Positions 46,440 through 60,385 are shown, numbered from the stretch's first letter. The stretch: DNA of 64,000 nucleotides from Cristatella mucedo (GCA_009760855.2 WPIO01000008.1:11814001-11878000); one strand, 5' to 3'. Program-made: numbers and translations. Notes: generated by a model not told the origin, from the sequence alone.

Positions 46440-48795
46440 TATTTTCCAACTATTGTATGCTAGAGTCTCCTACTACTACCACCCTCTGCATATCTAACAG
46501 CACCCTCATTCAGTTTGCTTGCTGTCTGTGCCCTCGTCTGCATCCAGAATCATCTGTGTATCGCGAAACCTCAAGATCCCTGATGTTGCAGCTGTCCGCA
46601 CGAAAATATCTTCCATGGTCCTGCTGCTCAAACCTCCTTCCGACCAGCTCTTGCTGGGAGAATGCAGCAACACGACACGATCCAACGTGCTTGACGAGTT
46701 TTCACCTCTGACCTAAGCACACTGCTCGCCCTCGCGCAGATGGCCTATGGTTTACCGTCGACATTAAACTAGCTAGATCTATTTAATAGTAAGCTTGAAA
46801 AAGCATACAAAAGAACAGGACTGACTGTCCATCGACAGGCATACGAGGACTACTGTTGATCATAACAATCTATCCTACCGAAGGCCAAGTCTAGCTTCTA
46901 TAACAGATTGTCGAATCACAGGTGCACAATAACAAAATGCGGATGTCGACGATCAACTATCTCTTCAACCGCTCCCAGGTTATCTCCTTACCTAGTAATC
47001 ATCTAGCAGATCCTTTTTCTACCATCTTTGTCGACAAGATAGACAAGGATCAAAGAGTCTATCCCTAAGTGACAGCACGCCATTGAACTCCTGTCCCCCC
47101 ACCAACACGCCCACAGGACAGACTCCTCTCTCTCAATTCCTTGCAGTACCTCAATATCTGCATTCCAGCCTGCTATTAGTGAACTCATCCTGAAATTAAT
47201 CTCCCAGTCAAAGAAGACTACTAACCCTCTAGACACTACTCCCACTGTCCTACTAGTGCGATGCATAGATATGCTGGTGCCTTGCATCGATAAATAAAAG
47301 ATTTGTTCTTAGCCTCAGGTCGTGTTCCTCTTCATTTCAAAACGGCTGCTTCTAGGCCACTGATTAAGAATGCAACACTAGACCAAGAGAAGTTAGGCAA
47401 CTTCCGCCCAGTCTCCCTTCTACTGTCTCTATCAAAGACACTGGAACGAGTCGTCGCAGACCAGCTCAACACTCATGCTGAAACTTCAAACCTAACTAGG
47501 AAGTTCCAGTCTGGTTTTAGAGCCAATCACTCCACAGAGTCAGAGTTGCTTCGGGTTCATATTAACCTTCCCAGGAATGCAGGCTTAGATAAAGTCGCTT
47601 TGCTCGTTTCGCTTGACCTTTCGGCTTGACCTTTCGGCAGCGCTTGACACTATTGATCCCCAAATCCTTCTCGAGTGCCTCTCATCTCACACGGGCATCA
47701 ATGACACTGCACGGCAATAGTGCAGGTCCTATCTCAAGGAGAGACTCAAGGAGAGTATTCATGTTAATGAGCAACAAGCATATGAACAACCGCTAAAGTA
47801 CGAGTACCCGATGGCCCTGTGCTTGGTCGGCTTCTTTTCAAAATGCATACTCTTTCTTTTGCTGAAGTGATCACCTAGCATAATCTAGGCCTTCACTTCT
47901 ATGCCGATGGCGCACAGCTGCACCTGTGATTTGATCCAACCCAGCGTTCCAGCATGTTAAACTCTCTCAGCTCCTCTGTCTTGCTGATATCCGCACTTAC
48001 ATAGTAGCAAGTTTTCTCAAGTTTTCATGTTCCAAAGTGGCTTTTCACTAGATGACCACATCAGCTCACAAAAAGTTAAAGTCTACATACTTTCACCGAC
48101 GAAACATTTAAAAAATTTGGGCCGTCATAGACAGTGGTAGTACATCAAAGTTGGTCCATGCTAAGGTGACATCCCGTCTCGACTTTTGTGTTCAATCTAT
48201 GTAGGTCTACCGGCCCTATGCAATCAGGCACTGACAGTTTGTGCAGAAACTCTGTAGCTCGGCGGGTCTGTTTTAATCATAGAAGTAACGATATTACACT
48301 ACTTCTCATCGACCTGCACTGCCTCCCAATCAAGCAGCACATCGACTTCAAGGTTTTGTCTCTCACTTTTAGGTCTCTTAATTCTCTGGCTCCAGCCTGC
48401 CTACCAGAACTACAATCCAATATATGCCGCCCGCTAAGTATGTGAGACCCGCTTTTCGGACTCAAATCGTTTAGCTATACCTCTAACTAGCCACAAATCT
48501 TTTGGATACCGTGATTTTATTTCGTAAGCTCCCAAAGCCTGGAACACACTGCCGACTGACGTCACAAAATCTTCTGACTCAATGACATTACAAAAAAACG
48601 CTGAAACCCATCCGTTCCTCAAAGCATTTGCTGGGTTCGCGTGAATTGTTCTTTGTGTTCTTATGTAGGTCGACTAAGTTCCAGTTATTACTAATATACT
48701 GACGTGCTCCTTTACCGTATATGTAAAGTTTCTGGAAGAGCTCTAATTCTCTGAGGGCACTATTAAATGCCTTACTACTATAATAATAATTATTA
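46440..48795 (+). mobile_element. LINE family A, long degraded copy
   Basis: The clearest part is 47303-47629: LGNFRPVSLLLSLSKTLERV, FQSGFRANHSTESELLRVH and LLVSLDLSA. A frameshift duplicates the CTTGACCTTTCGG motif near 47618-47635. Later come LHCLPIKQHIDFKVLSLTF and the tail near 48725-48765. Many stops; inactive. Confidence 0.8.
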
Positions 48796-48959
48796 TTATT
48801 ACAATCCAAAAATGCTTACGTCAGCCATCAATCATCTCCTTTACGGCTTCCATTTCAGTGCTGCATTTAGTGAGCCTTCCTGCGATCTAGCAGATATTTA
48901 TCAAGTGCATTATTATTATTATTTGTTAGCTACTTTTGCAGCTAGCTAGACAGCATCAT

Positions 48960-49560
48960 AAAAGTCCATCTCCGAGGTGGCATGTCACAGGAATCTTCGT
49001 TCATGGCTCGATTTCTACTCCACCTTCAAGCCTAGAATTACTGATCGTATTTTGAAGTTAATCTCCCAGTTTAAGATGACCACTAGCTTTACTTAAAAAC
49101 ATATCAACTATTCACCTTTTGATATGCATAAACTACTGCTTTCCTGCATGACATAATAAGTATGACTTTAGCCTCAGGTCTTGTTTCTGAATCCTTTCAA
49201 AGAAGCTATTGTCAGGCCACTCGTAAAAATAAGTCTATGCCTGATCAAAAGAATTTGAGCAGCTGCCACCTTGTCTCTCTAATACACTCCTATCAAAGAA
49301 ACTCGAACAAGTAGATGGAGACCAGTTACAATCTTACACGGAAATATCAAATCTAGAAAGTAAATTCAAGTTAGTTTTAGAGCCAAACAACCCACTGAGA
49401 AAACACTTAGCGTATGAAGATCTCAGAAATGCCCACTTAACTAAAGTATCTCTCCTAGTTCTGTTAAATTTCTCAGCAGCCTTTGCCATCATTGACCGCC
49501 ACACTTTTTGAGTAACTATTTTCTCGCCTAGGCATCATTGATCCTGCACTGCTCGGGCCT
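48960..49560 (+). mobile_element. LINE family A, heavily degraded fragment
   Basis: Phrases match family A RT upstream regions (TTAGCCTCAGGTCTTGTTTC; CTCAGCAGCCTTTGCCATCA for SAAFDTI). Stops and indels throughout; 3' end missing. Confidence 0.6.
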
Positions 49561-50584
49561 AAGTATATCCCAGACCTGCTGAAGCGGCCTGTTTAGCGTG
49601 CCGCATCAGGCCCTCCAAATTAAAATTAGAATATATTTAATTTGTATTGCACCCTAAGAGAATCAGGCTCCTGCCGCATCAGGCCCTCACAATCAGGGTG
49701 CCAATTTCCTTTTTTAGACAGGTCTAAATTCGTCTCCGAGGTGACGCACTACCAATTCGTAGCTTCAGGTTTCGCAGCATTAAGGTATACAAATGTTTTG
49801 GAAAACGATAAAGAGATTTTCGGAAGGGTGCGCCTTCGAAGCACTCGGATCTAAGCATCTAAGGATCGTAATATTCAGCCATGTTGCTCCTCCTATTTTC
49901 TCCAGCGTCATGCGCCTGACAGCTAGACGAGCATTATCTTTTTAACTTGTTCAGCAACAGCTAAGTGCTTGTAACGATAGCTACCTAATAAGCCAATTAT
50001 TTTTTTTCATAAAAACCTATTTTAAATACTTTGGGACTTTTGGGCATTGCCTTTCTAGTATTTGTTGGCTTTCTTGACTGCATTCGTTTTACCCATGTAA
50101 CGGAGCTGCCTCAAGAACACCTCCAACATTGAACCGCACAGCTGCACCAAATGAATTGGAATAGAAAGAAAGCACACCTGCTGCTGGTTTGCTGAGCTAT
50201 CAGGAAAGGTAGCTGTGCTGTGTGATATCAAGCTGGTGACTTTCGGTCACACTCGCTTAAGGCGACTCGATGAAAACAGTTATTCCTGATATGAGTCTGG
50301 TCTTGGCTGCGGGCTGTAACGAGCGGCTGCAGACGACCACAAATCGCCGTAACGTCTAGCTAGTACCTGCTCTCGCTGCTGCTGCTTGCTGCCTCAAGCC
50401 ACGGAAACGCTGTCAATGGGGAGGGCGAACAAAGCCAGCTGTCGCCGCGAGACAAGCGTAAACACTTGCTGTTCATAGAGGCAGCCTTTTCCCCTTATAT
50501 AGCCCGATTCACGGGACGCGCTCTACGGGAATTATTCGCGTCGTCAGCTCCCGGTGCCGTATTATGACCTTTAGCCCTGCTTTA

Positions 50585-51035
50585 GCTTCACCAGGCCAAG
50601 CATCGTACCACCCACTTTTCGGAATCCAACAGTTTACCAATACCTCTTAAAAACCTCTAATCCTTTGGATACCGTGCATTTAGTTCGTATGCTCCCAAAG
50701 CTTGAAACTCCCTCCCGACTTACGTCAGAACATCCCCTGACTTGACCACATTTAAAAGAACTTAAAAACACACCTACTAAGGACAGCGTTTATTGGGTCC
50801 CTTTGATTCGTCCTTCATGTGCTTATGCGTGCCGACACTGTGCATGCTGCCACTAACCACATTTGCATGCTGACTCTGTGCATGTCACCCCTAACCATTT
50901 TATTCGCGTTGTTTATCAAACATGATATGACTCACCATTCAATCGCGTTTACCTTTGCAGCAAATGTAAATCGCCTAGAGAGAGATTAAGTTCTCTGAGG
51001 GAGCTTTATCAAATGCATTATTATTATTATTCGTG
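50585..51035 (+). mobile_element. LINE family A, 3' fragment
   Basis: Starts CCAGGCCAAGCATCGTACCA, continues through the RT C-terminus, 3' UTR, hairpin tail (about 50968-51010) and ATT repeats. Close in sequence to the copy at 2972. Confidence 0.85.
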
Positions 51036-51564
51036 CGAGCGATGAGCCGATTTCGCCGGTGCGGTTCACTTTGCATAGCAGCTTCTCTCATACTGCTACA
51101 AGCACGTGCGTCCAAATTGCTGCAATAGAATCAGATACACCTTAAATTGGTAAAGTTGGAGCTCATAGTCAAAAGGCTCGTCGCCACATCTGTTGACCTT
51201 CAGTGAAAGAATTTTGATGGCGGTATCGTATCGTTAGCAGCCGGCCTCGGTCAGTAATGCAAAGCGCGCTGGCACGAAGCATTCACTGTGCATGTAAACC
51301 ATCTTACCCTCTCTGATTTAGACATCTTTAAAAAGTATACAAAAGATAATAGCACACAAATATAATAAAATACAATAATATAATAAAAGTATATAAAAAT
51401 CAAATTGCTTGCAGCCTAAACTGTGACCTACAGGCTGTGAGGTCTGTGTGGTTTATACCCACGATAGAGTAGCGCTATGCTATCGCATCAAAATTACTCA
51501 TCGATGTCGCTTTTGGTTTAGTTGGATTCCCCACTGCTCCGCAGGCTTAAGAGTAAGATATAGT

Positions 51565-51665
51565 ATAACTCATTTGTATAGCACCTTAAGAGAACTTAAT
51601 ATCTATCCAGGTGCTTCACATACGCTGCAGGGCTCGAGCCAACGACGGCACGTTCAAACCCCTAA
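51565..51665 (-). mobile_element. tRNA-derived SINE family 2, partial
   Basis: Reverse complement has GGCTCGAGCCCTGCAGCG and GTGAAGCACCTGGATAGA, ending GGTGCTATACAAATGAG. The A-box side is lost. Confidence 0.72.
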
Positions 51666-51824
51666 CAATATATAATGTTATAGTAGCTGCAATTTTCTTT
51701 TATAAATGAGTCATACGTCTCTTGGGCATAGGAAGCCTAATCCGAGACTCGTGCACCAAGCATCTTGTAAAACATTTTGTATTCCAGATTAATTAGATCG
51801 TAATATCTTAAGTAGAGATAAAGT

Positions 51825-52135
51825 TGGTGCAAAACTCTGCAGCTAGGCCTGTCTGTCGTGAGCGTCGCAGTTGCCACATCGCACCCCTTCTCGCCGACCC
51901 GCACTGGCTTCCAGTCAAACATCGACTTTAGGGTTGCGTCACTCACTTTTAGGTTCCTTCATCCTTTAGCTCCAGCCTACCTATCAGATCTATTCCCCCA
52001 CCAGGCTAACAATCGTACCACCCGCTATTCTGAATCCAATCGTTTACCTACTTTTCCTTTGCTCCAAATGTAAAGTGCCTAGAAAGAAATTGAGTTCTCC
52101 GGGGCCGCCATATCAGATACATTATTATTGTCACC
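51825..52135 (+). mobile_element. LINE family A fragment with internal deletion
   Basis: Begins AAGTTGGTGCAAAACTCTGC and codes FSPTRTGFQS and LAPAYLSDLFPHQANN in shifted frames, then jumps to the end of the 3' UTR and the tail. The middle of the 3' UTR is missing. Confidence 0.75.
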
Positions 52136-52665
52136 TTGACGATACCGTGTAAGCCGATCTGAACAATAGCAGACTAGGTTTTTAATAGGGATTTTTTATC
52201 GCAAAATTAATTTGCACTGATGGTCCTCAGAGAAATGAGCTGCATTTAGCAATCAACTTTTCATCATTTGATCATTTTGAGACTAAGTAAAGGAACATCC
52301 CCTTGAATCAGGTTTGCCTTCTCTTCAAATAAAATTTACATGTTTTGATCAGAAGCAGTGAAAACTGCAGAACAAAGTATTAAAACATGCGATATTAATC
52401 TCAGCAAAAACAGCAGCCACAATTGAATCACTTGATACAACACAACTTATTAGCCAGAAAGACAGATCCACGCTCTTCTATATTAAAAGATGGTAAGTCA
52501 ACGACTAAATTCGGACAAAAATGTATAGGGTGAAGCTCTAAATAAATTTCTTCCAAAACTTAATGCTGGGCGTATTTGATTTAATTGTCTGCAGGTAAAT
52601 GCGGCTGAGCGTGTAATCGAGTTAATTGATAAAATATTTATTGCTTTTATCTTTAATGCAAACCT

Positions 52666-52815
52666 TATGGCACACTAGGTAAGGTGGTTGCCGCAGGAAT
52701 CGAACCCATTCCTGCGGTGGGCGATTCTTTATCGCCACTGCAAGCGGTGGTGATAGCCGTAAAGGCTCTTCTGTCGCAATAAAAAGAGGCTGTTTAATCA
52801 GCTAGGATTTTTATT
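52666..52815 (+). mobile_element. tRNA-derived SINE family 1, fold-back copy
   Basis: Has the A-box region (GGCACACTAGGTAAGGTGG) and the 3' body through GTTTAATCAGCTAGGATT. The segment around the B box is replaced by its own reverse complement: CCGCAGGAAT (52691-52700) and ATTCCTGCGG (52708-52717) form a hairpin. Confidence 0.82.
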
Positions 52816-53099
52816 TGAGACTGGATTTTATTTTGCTTGCGTTATATTTAATAAAAAGAAAATGATTTCCAAAATGCCATGAACCTTCAACACAAGAAAT
52901 GACGACGCGTGGGTGGTAAGCGATGCCCATTTGTTTTGCATAACAAAGTGGTGCAACAGAGAAGTCTTTAGGTGCTGACATTCGTGAAACAGCAGAAAAC
53001 TTACGACCTCCGAGACTCACAATAACTAATTAACCGCTCTTAGCAACAAAATGTCAAAGAGCATCAGGCTCTCGCAGATTACTTCAGCAGCCTCCGGAT

Positions 53100-54745
53100 T
53101 GGCTAACTGCAGGCACTGACCTGCCGGTGCTGCACTTTATGACAAGTATTCCCTTAGCCTCGGGTTTAGTCTCGGCAACCTTCAAAGAAGCTTTCTTGGG
53201 CAACTTACTAAGAAGTCGACGATAGACCAGGGGAACTTCCGCCCACAACTCTCCCAACTGGCGTCCTATCAAAGGCGCTGGAGCGAGTAGTGCAGACGGG
53301 CTAAACTCGTATACTGAAACTTCAACCCTCGCAGGAAAGTTCCAGTCAGTTTTTAGAGCAAACCCCTCGTTAGAGTCAGAACCACTGGGTGCAATGACTG
53401 CTTCATCAAGAATGCTGACCTAGGTGGAGTTTGTCTACTAGTTCCGTGGGATCACTCTCTGCATTCGATATCGTTAATCGTGACGTCTTTCTCGAGTCCT
53501 ATCTTCTCGGCTGGCTATCACTGGCGAGACGCTGCAATGATAATAGGAGTTTTCTCAATGCGAGATATCGGGTGTAAGTTTCAAAGGTCAACGGGTCAAT
53601 GGTCAACGAGGGAGTCACTAAAGTACGGGGGTACCCCAGGGAGCTAGTCCAGGTCCACTTCTTTTCACAGCGTATATTCTCACTCTTGCCGATATGTCTG
53701 TCGTCAATGCACAACCTAGGCTTTCATTTTTGTGCAAATGACAAGCAGCTGCGTGTGCTTTGATCTTTACCGCCCTCCAGAACGAGCAGGAAAGATAAAA
53801 GCGGCTCTCTGTTCAGCTCCCTTGCCGCTTGTATTGATGACGTTCACATTTATGTGGCAACAAACTTTCTCAAATTGAATGCAAAATCAAATTTACATTT
53901 ATGGCCAAAATATTTGTATAGGGAAATTTGAAAGCAAAATTCAAAATAATGTACTCTGCGAGACAAGCTCTTGTAGCATTTACACGAAATCTAGGAGCCG
54001 TGATCCAAAATGAACTTTCTCTAGATGGACATATAAACTCCAAATGTAAATTGGCCTACTTCCAGCTACGTAACATTGCCAAAACTCGGTCTTGTTTAGG
54101 TAAGGATACCATAGCCAACCTTATCTATGCATTTTTATATATCGTATATACTTTGTATTTCTGTATTAGCAAGTTTTACTGACTGTGCAATAAGATGCTT
54201 ACATTAGTGCTAAACTCGGCAGCGAGGCTGGTCTATCGTGAAAGTCGCAGTTTTCACATCACACCACTTCTTAGCGAAATGCACTGGCTCCCTATCAAGC
54301 AGCGAATCGAATTCTATGTTTCGTCACTCGCTTTTAGGTCTCTTCTTTCTACTGCTTAAGCCTACCTATTAAATCTACTTCCCAATTGGGCTAGGCAACG
54401 TATCACCAGCTCTACTGACTCAAGTCGTTAAGCTGTACCTCAAACCAATCTCAAATCATTGAGACACCTTGCCTTTAGTTAATTTCCCAAAAGCCCAAAA
54501 CCCACTCCAACTGATCACGACATCCCCAGACTTAACGACATTTATGCAGAAGCTAAAAACGCGCCAGTTTCTCACAGTATTTGCTGGATCCGTGTGAATT
54601 CTCCATTGTGTGCTTAAGCGTGCTGGCGCTGTGTATGTTATCACTAACCATATTGACAAGCTTCCCTTGCAGCGCCTTAAATTGCTTAGAAAGAAATGTA
54701 GTTCTCAGAGGGCGCTATGCAAATGTATTATTATTATTACTATTT
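53100..54745 (+). mobile_element. LINE family A, long degraded copy
   Basis: Runs from the pre-RT region (TTCCCTTAGCCTCGGGTTTA) through SAFDIVN-like sequence and ATAATGTACTCTGCG, to MHWLPIKQRIEF-like sequence and a tail near 54680-54720 with ATT repeats. Full of stops. Confidence 0.7.
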
Positions 54746-55552
54746 TTATTATCGAACCCGATGATTTGAAACGTTGAATTTTCAATGGACAGCAAATAAT
54801 AATAATAATAATGAAAATCCGTCATTAGCATCCTAAGAAAGAGCGAAAATGGAAAGCTCTCTCTTAACGACGTATGCAGATAAAAACAATACAAGTCCAC
54901 AAACTTAGCTATGCACGTGTGCATGTTAGAATTCATATACACGTTAATAATATCTTTTGTATTTCCTTAGCTTTTTAGATTTTTTCAATTGTATAGATTA
55001 AGATTTGCTGCAAATCAGAATCATGAAGCCAAGTGGAATTTCTATCAATAGAGTAAACACTTACGAAAATAAATGTGGCTCCGATTACGCGAGGTAGATG
55101 CTGACTCGTATGCAAAGACCCGCGGATTTATTTTCTAGAAAGCTACGTACTTTTTTCAATCTGTATACTGTGGCGGTCTGACAATCTCTCGCTCAAGCTC
55201 TAGATAAAGTTTTGAATGAAGGTATTGAATGCATAGCGCTCATATAACACTAGGCTGTATTACATATTTCATATAGACTAAATGGTCGGCTCAATAATAA
55301 AGGAATTTGAGCGTGAAATTTCTTGCTAAGAAACGGTGAGGAGGATACTTTCTTGCAATGCTGGTAAGTCTGAGAAATCGCACATGCCAGAAGAATATAC
55401 AGACTGCTTGTTTTTTCATTCCAAACCCCTGGACGCTACGTGTGAGAGAGCGGCAATGCTGACCCATCCTAGCACAAAGAGAATACATAAGTCTGTCCCT
55501 CTGGGTCCCCGAGTATATCTTTGGCCGAGGCTTCTGCTGCCGGTAAAGGCCG

Positions 55553-58500
55553 GTGCCTAGATCTATGTACCGTCTCTTCCCACGATTAGCTGACCGAGCA
55601 TGGTTCACATCAGACAAAGTCTTGCGGCGAGCCTGCTGCGTTAATCTAGTTGTTGATACCGAAACCTGGATGGCGCCTTGTTCCAGTAGCTGTATTTCCG
55701 AGACCATCCCACCCGGGTTCTCATTCTATCAGTCCATGCGTTCTGACAAGGTTGGTGGCGGGGTTGCAATTGTGGTTCGCGAATCGTTTGGCTATAGAAT
55801 GTGCAGTTTCTCGCATGGGTCATCGTTTGAATCGGTTGCTATCAGGTCTTCATCAAAGACAATGCCTCTCACCGTTGCGATATACCGGCCTCCTTCTGGC
55901 TGTCTAAACTTGTTTATAGAGGAGTTTTCAGAGTTCCTCGCTAAAATATTTGTGTGTGACAGGCCGTTACTGATTGTAGGAGACTTCAATATTCACGTTG
56001 ACAACCCTAGCGACAGCCAGGTCCGCTCGTTTCTTGACTGTCTGGAGAATTTTGGTTTGGCCCAACACGTTAATCATAGCACCCACGTCGGTGGCCACAT
56101 TCTAGATCTCGTGATCACTAAGGATGTCCTGCCCACTGACTTTGTGGTGTGCCCACTGACCCTCTCAGATCATTGTTCGGTCTCGTTTACTGTTCCTGCT
56201 CCCTCGTACGTACAGGGCAATGTCGAATTTGCCAAACGACGTAACTTACAAAGCATTGACATGGACAAGTTTTTGAAATCTGTTTGTGATGCAGGCCTTC
56301 TTGATCTGCATTCAGACTCGACCGGCAGCCTCGATACCCTCACTGATGCGATGAACATGACACTCGGGAGTGCTCTTGACAAGCATGCTCTCATTCATTC
56401 TTTCCGAGTTCAAAGTCTTGGAGATTCATTTCAATTTACAAAAAAACTCCTTAAGATGCGCCGTGTTAAGCGCAGGCTGGAACGTCGTTTCAAGAAATCG
56501 GGGTCTGAGGCAGACCTAGTCAATTATAAAGACTTCCTTCGAGTTTACACCCGAAAGCTTAAAAAACCAGGGCTTTTTTTTCATTAGAAAGCTGAATTCC
56601 TGCCAGTCGGACACTAAACAGATTTATAAGACAGTACACCATTTACTGGCCAATGCTGTCAGGTCTGACTCCCCAGATATTAAGGGCTCAGCCGAAAAGT
56701 TTTCAGCTTTCTTTACTGAAAAAATTGTGCACATTCGTGCCTCCATTAAGCCCCCTCCGACCAAAGCAATCGCCGTTCCTCAACCTGTGACCTTTCTTAA
56801 AAGGTTCTCCGATGTTTCTGCCTGTGATGTGGCTGCCTTAATAAGGTCTAGCAAAAAGAGCTCGTCTCCTGAAGACCATATACCTTCATCTCTGTGGTCT
56901 TCACTTGCAGACCAACTTAGCACTGCCACAACCAAGATTTTTAATGCTTCTTTGGGAAAAGGGGTCGTCCCCAAGTCCTTCAAATCGGCAATCGTTAGAC
57001 CTATTCTTAAAAAGCCTGGATTAGACACAGAGGTCCTAGCAAGCTATCGTCCAGTTTCCCTTCTTCCGTTCTTATCAAAGATTCTTGAAAAAATTGTTGC
57101 TAAGCAGCTAGTTGAACATATTGAAAATAGCGGAATGTCAGAAACATTTCAATCAGGGTTCAAGAGGCAGCACTCTACTGAAACTGCTCTCCTCCGTGTT
57201 TACAATGACATTCTGCATGGCAACGACGACGGGAATGTCACTGCCCTAGCTCTGCTAGATCTGTCTGCTGCCTTCGACACTATTGATCACGAAGTTCTGC
57301 TTGAACGATTGAGAACAACGATTGGCCTGGCAGATGAAGCACTGGCGTAGTTTAAATCATACTTGTCTGATCATGTTCAATCCGTGTCGTGTGGGGTTCA
57401 TGTCTCAGACATGAGAAGGGTCACCTGTGGAGTCCCTCAATGGTCTGTACTCGGTCCCTTGCTGTTCTCCATTATACGCAACCTCTGGGAAAAGTGATTA
57501 AGGCCCATGGAATAGGATATCACTTCTATGCTGACGATACTCAGTTGTATTTGTCATTTAAACTGTCGGAATCTGCTGCAGCAACTGAGAAACTGAATGA
57601 TTGCCTTGCCGATATTCGATCCTGGATGTCGGAAAACTTCCTGAAATTAAATGACGATAAAACCGAACTGCTTCTCATAGGACACCCTAAGCATGTGGAT
57701 GGATTAAAAGGCTTTGCTCTTCTAATAGGTGATGCTATTGTGCGACCTTCACCACGTGCTCGTAATCTAGGTGTCGTGTTCGACAGCTGCCTCAATTTCA
57801 AAAGCTTCATTCAGAAGACTGCCTCTACAGCTAGCCATCACATCCGATCCCTATCCAAGATTAGAAGCTGTCTCCCACAGTGGCTTGTAAAAAATTTAAC
57901 TAGCTCTTTAGTTCTGTCTCGGCTTGATTATTGTAATTCCTTTTTGGCTGGGCTGCCAAAGAAAGCTATTATGCCACTACAGCTGACTATGAATATGGCT
58001 GCAAGGCTGGTCTTCAAGTCCCAGCGGTTTGAGCACGTGTCACCTTTGCTGGAAGAGCTAGGATGGTTGACGGTTGAGCAAAAGATACAGAGCAAAGTTC
58101 TTACGCTGACCCACAAGGCCCGCCACGGCTTAGCTCCTTCGTACCTAGCTGAACTGCTGCATCAGTTTCAGCCTGTTCGCGCCCTCAGGTCCTGTGTGGA
58201 CAATAAATTAGCTGTCCCATTCCTCCGCTTAAAGACAGTTGGCGACAGAAGCTTTAGCTCTGCAGGTCCTAGACTGTGGAACTCGCTTCCACAATTCTTA
58301 CGAAACGACAACTACTCTCCAACTGCCGACTATGGCACATCTTTTTCAGCGGTCCTGAGCTGCTACTTCCATGCTACTCACTACCTCAACTGCGTCCCTG
58401 ACTCTGCTATGCTTCCCACTTTCTCTTTGTTGCGTGAGACGAAGTCTGTTGGCTACCGAATGCGTACCGAAAGCCGCTTAGGCTGTGAGTGCGCTATACA

Positions 58501-58570
58501 AAACTCTCCTGCGTAACACCCACATGGTCTGTATGACTTTGTGGAGTTACTGACGGAGATACATAGATAT
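55553..58570 (+). mobile_element. LINE family B (CR1/L2-like), nearly complete but inactive
   Basis: 55553-56587 encodes an apurinic-type endonuclease: TETW, IVGDFNIHVDN, GGHILDLVITK and LTLSDHCSV. The reverse transcriptase follows in a shifted frame: ASYRPVSLLPFLSKILEKIV, FQSGFKRQHSTETALLRV, LDLSAAFDTIDHEVL and FYADDTQLYLSF, ending at 58516. Three lesions are visible: a T-run shift at about 56573-56581, TAG for Trp at 57348-57350 (before FKSYLSD), and a lost base near 57472. The GVPQGSV motif has Trp for Gly. The N-terminus of the endonuclease is degenerate or truncated. A downstream 3' UTR ends near ACGGAGATACAT. Confidence 0.88.
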
Positions 58571-59565
58571 CACTCAAGGAAGTACGGCTTCGCGAAAGCA
58601 CCGTGAGCTTTCTGCACAGGCATTCCAAGACAAAGAAAAGACGCAGTCATCGGTGAGACAATAGCCAAAAGACAGAGACAAAGGCCGAGCAGGGTCTTCG
58701 CGCTTTGGAGAAGCCTGGGTGCGAAAGCACCGGAGCCTTCCTCTTCATAAAGGAGATTTGGGGCAGCAGCGGTGGCGGCCGTTACGGCACCCGTTATCGC
58801 TGCTTTGTTCTCCGTGTTATTTCCGAGCAGTCGTGCGCTTTGACCAAATCGTCAAAGAGTAGTATTGCCTCATCGAAAACGCATTCGGTTCTGGAGCACG
58901 GGTGATTGGGATAATAGGAGCTCGATACAATCTTCTCTATATCATTATCATTGTTATTATTATTATTATTATTGATCACTCGATTTATGTTGCCATTCGG
59001 CGCTGTTTGGCAAAAATCGTAGCGTAAATTTGAGGGTCGCACCCGTTCTCGCGAGAGCTGTAAGACTGCACGCTGTCAGCATATGCAATCAGAACTGCTC
59101 AGCTGAGTGCGTTCGATGAGCAATTTTTGCTTCAGTCACAACGGCACAGCTCTGTTAATGGAGCAGCAGTGTGGCTTCATCTCGCGCTCGCGTCTCTGAG
59201 AAAAACACGTGTACGTCTGCGAAAGCCAGAAAACCTTATAGACAGCGTGGCTGCATATTGAAAATCATCACATGAAGCCAAGTGGGAGCTAGGGGCCATG
59301 ATGGCCGGCCCCAGCTCCAGAGAGTACGCAAATCTATTGGGGTTGCTGTTCTTTAGCGGAGACTTGTGTGGGAAAAGGCTGGTGCCTAATACGAAGCCAG
59401 GCGCTAGTCGAAGGGAAGCGATGGTGGCGTTTAGACGAAGATCGAAGCCCCCCGCAAGCTGGTGGCAGTGATGACAAGGACTGTTGTATTTCACATCATA
59501 CGAAGGCAACGCAAGCGATCGAGCGTCATACTGATAAGCAGTAGTCGTCGTGTAAGCCGCTCCTG

Positions 59566-59752
<187 letters not shown>

Positions 59753-60221
59753 CATTAGCATCCGCACAGGCTGGTTGACGAGCAGAAAGTAGTTCACTGT
59801 AGGACTAGCGGGTCACACGACCGCAGCTAAGCCGTCGTAATTTTACTGAGTTTATTTAGCCGACGCCGCCCGACTGCAACGCCAAACAAGCTGGCACGCA
59901 GCGTGCCCGCTAGCCGGGCGGAGTGGCGAGAGTCTGGCTGGGGCGGAACTACATTGTGGGCGAGGCCACGCCCACACTCGTTGCGAACGCGTTCTCTGCT
60001 GTCAGTTGCATTCACAATGAAAGCTAAGCGGCGCAGTAAAAAGCATGCGATATCCTTTCTGTGCATTGTTAGGCAGTCATCCATAGCTTATGACGTGACG
60101 ATCGTGTCGTCCCTCAGAACGACGCCTGCACGAAATGTCTACATCCATGGGGCAGTCTCACAGCCTAATTTGCCGATACTCTTATAGCATCTATAGAGTA
60201 CCCGTGGGTGAGAGTGTATCA

Positions 60222-60385
60222 TCCTAGCTGATTAAAGAGCCTCTTGTTTGTATAGCGACAGAAGACCCTTTACGGCTATCACCACCGCTTGCAGTGGCGA
60301 TAAAGGATCGCCCACCACAGGAATCGAACCCACGACTTCGGGACCGAGTGGTGAAAGCAACCGCCTTACCTATCATGAAGTGTAT
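60222..60385 (-). mobile_element. tRNA-derived SINE family 1
   Basis: Reverse complement carries GGTAAGGCGGTTGCTTTCAC, B box GGTTCGATTCC and the 3' body ending AATCAGCTAGGAT. Confidence 0.82.
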
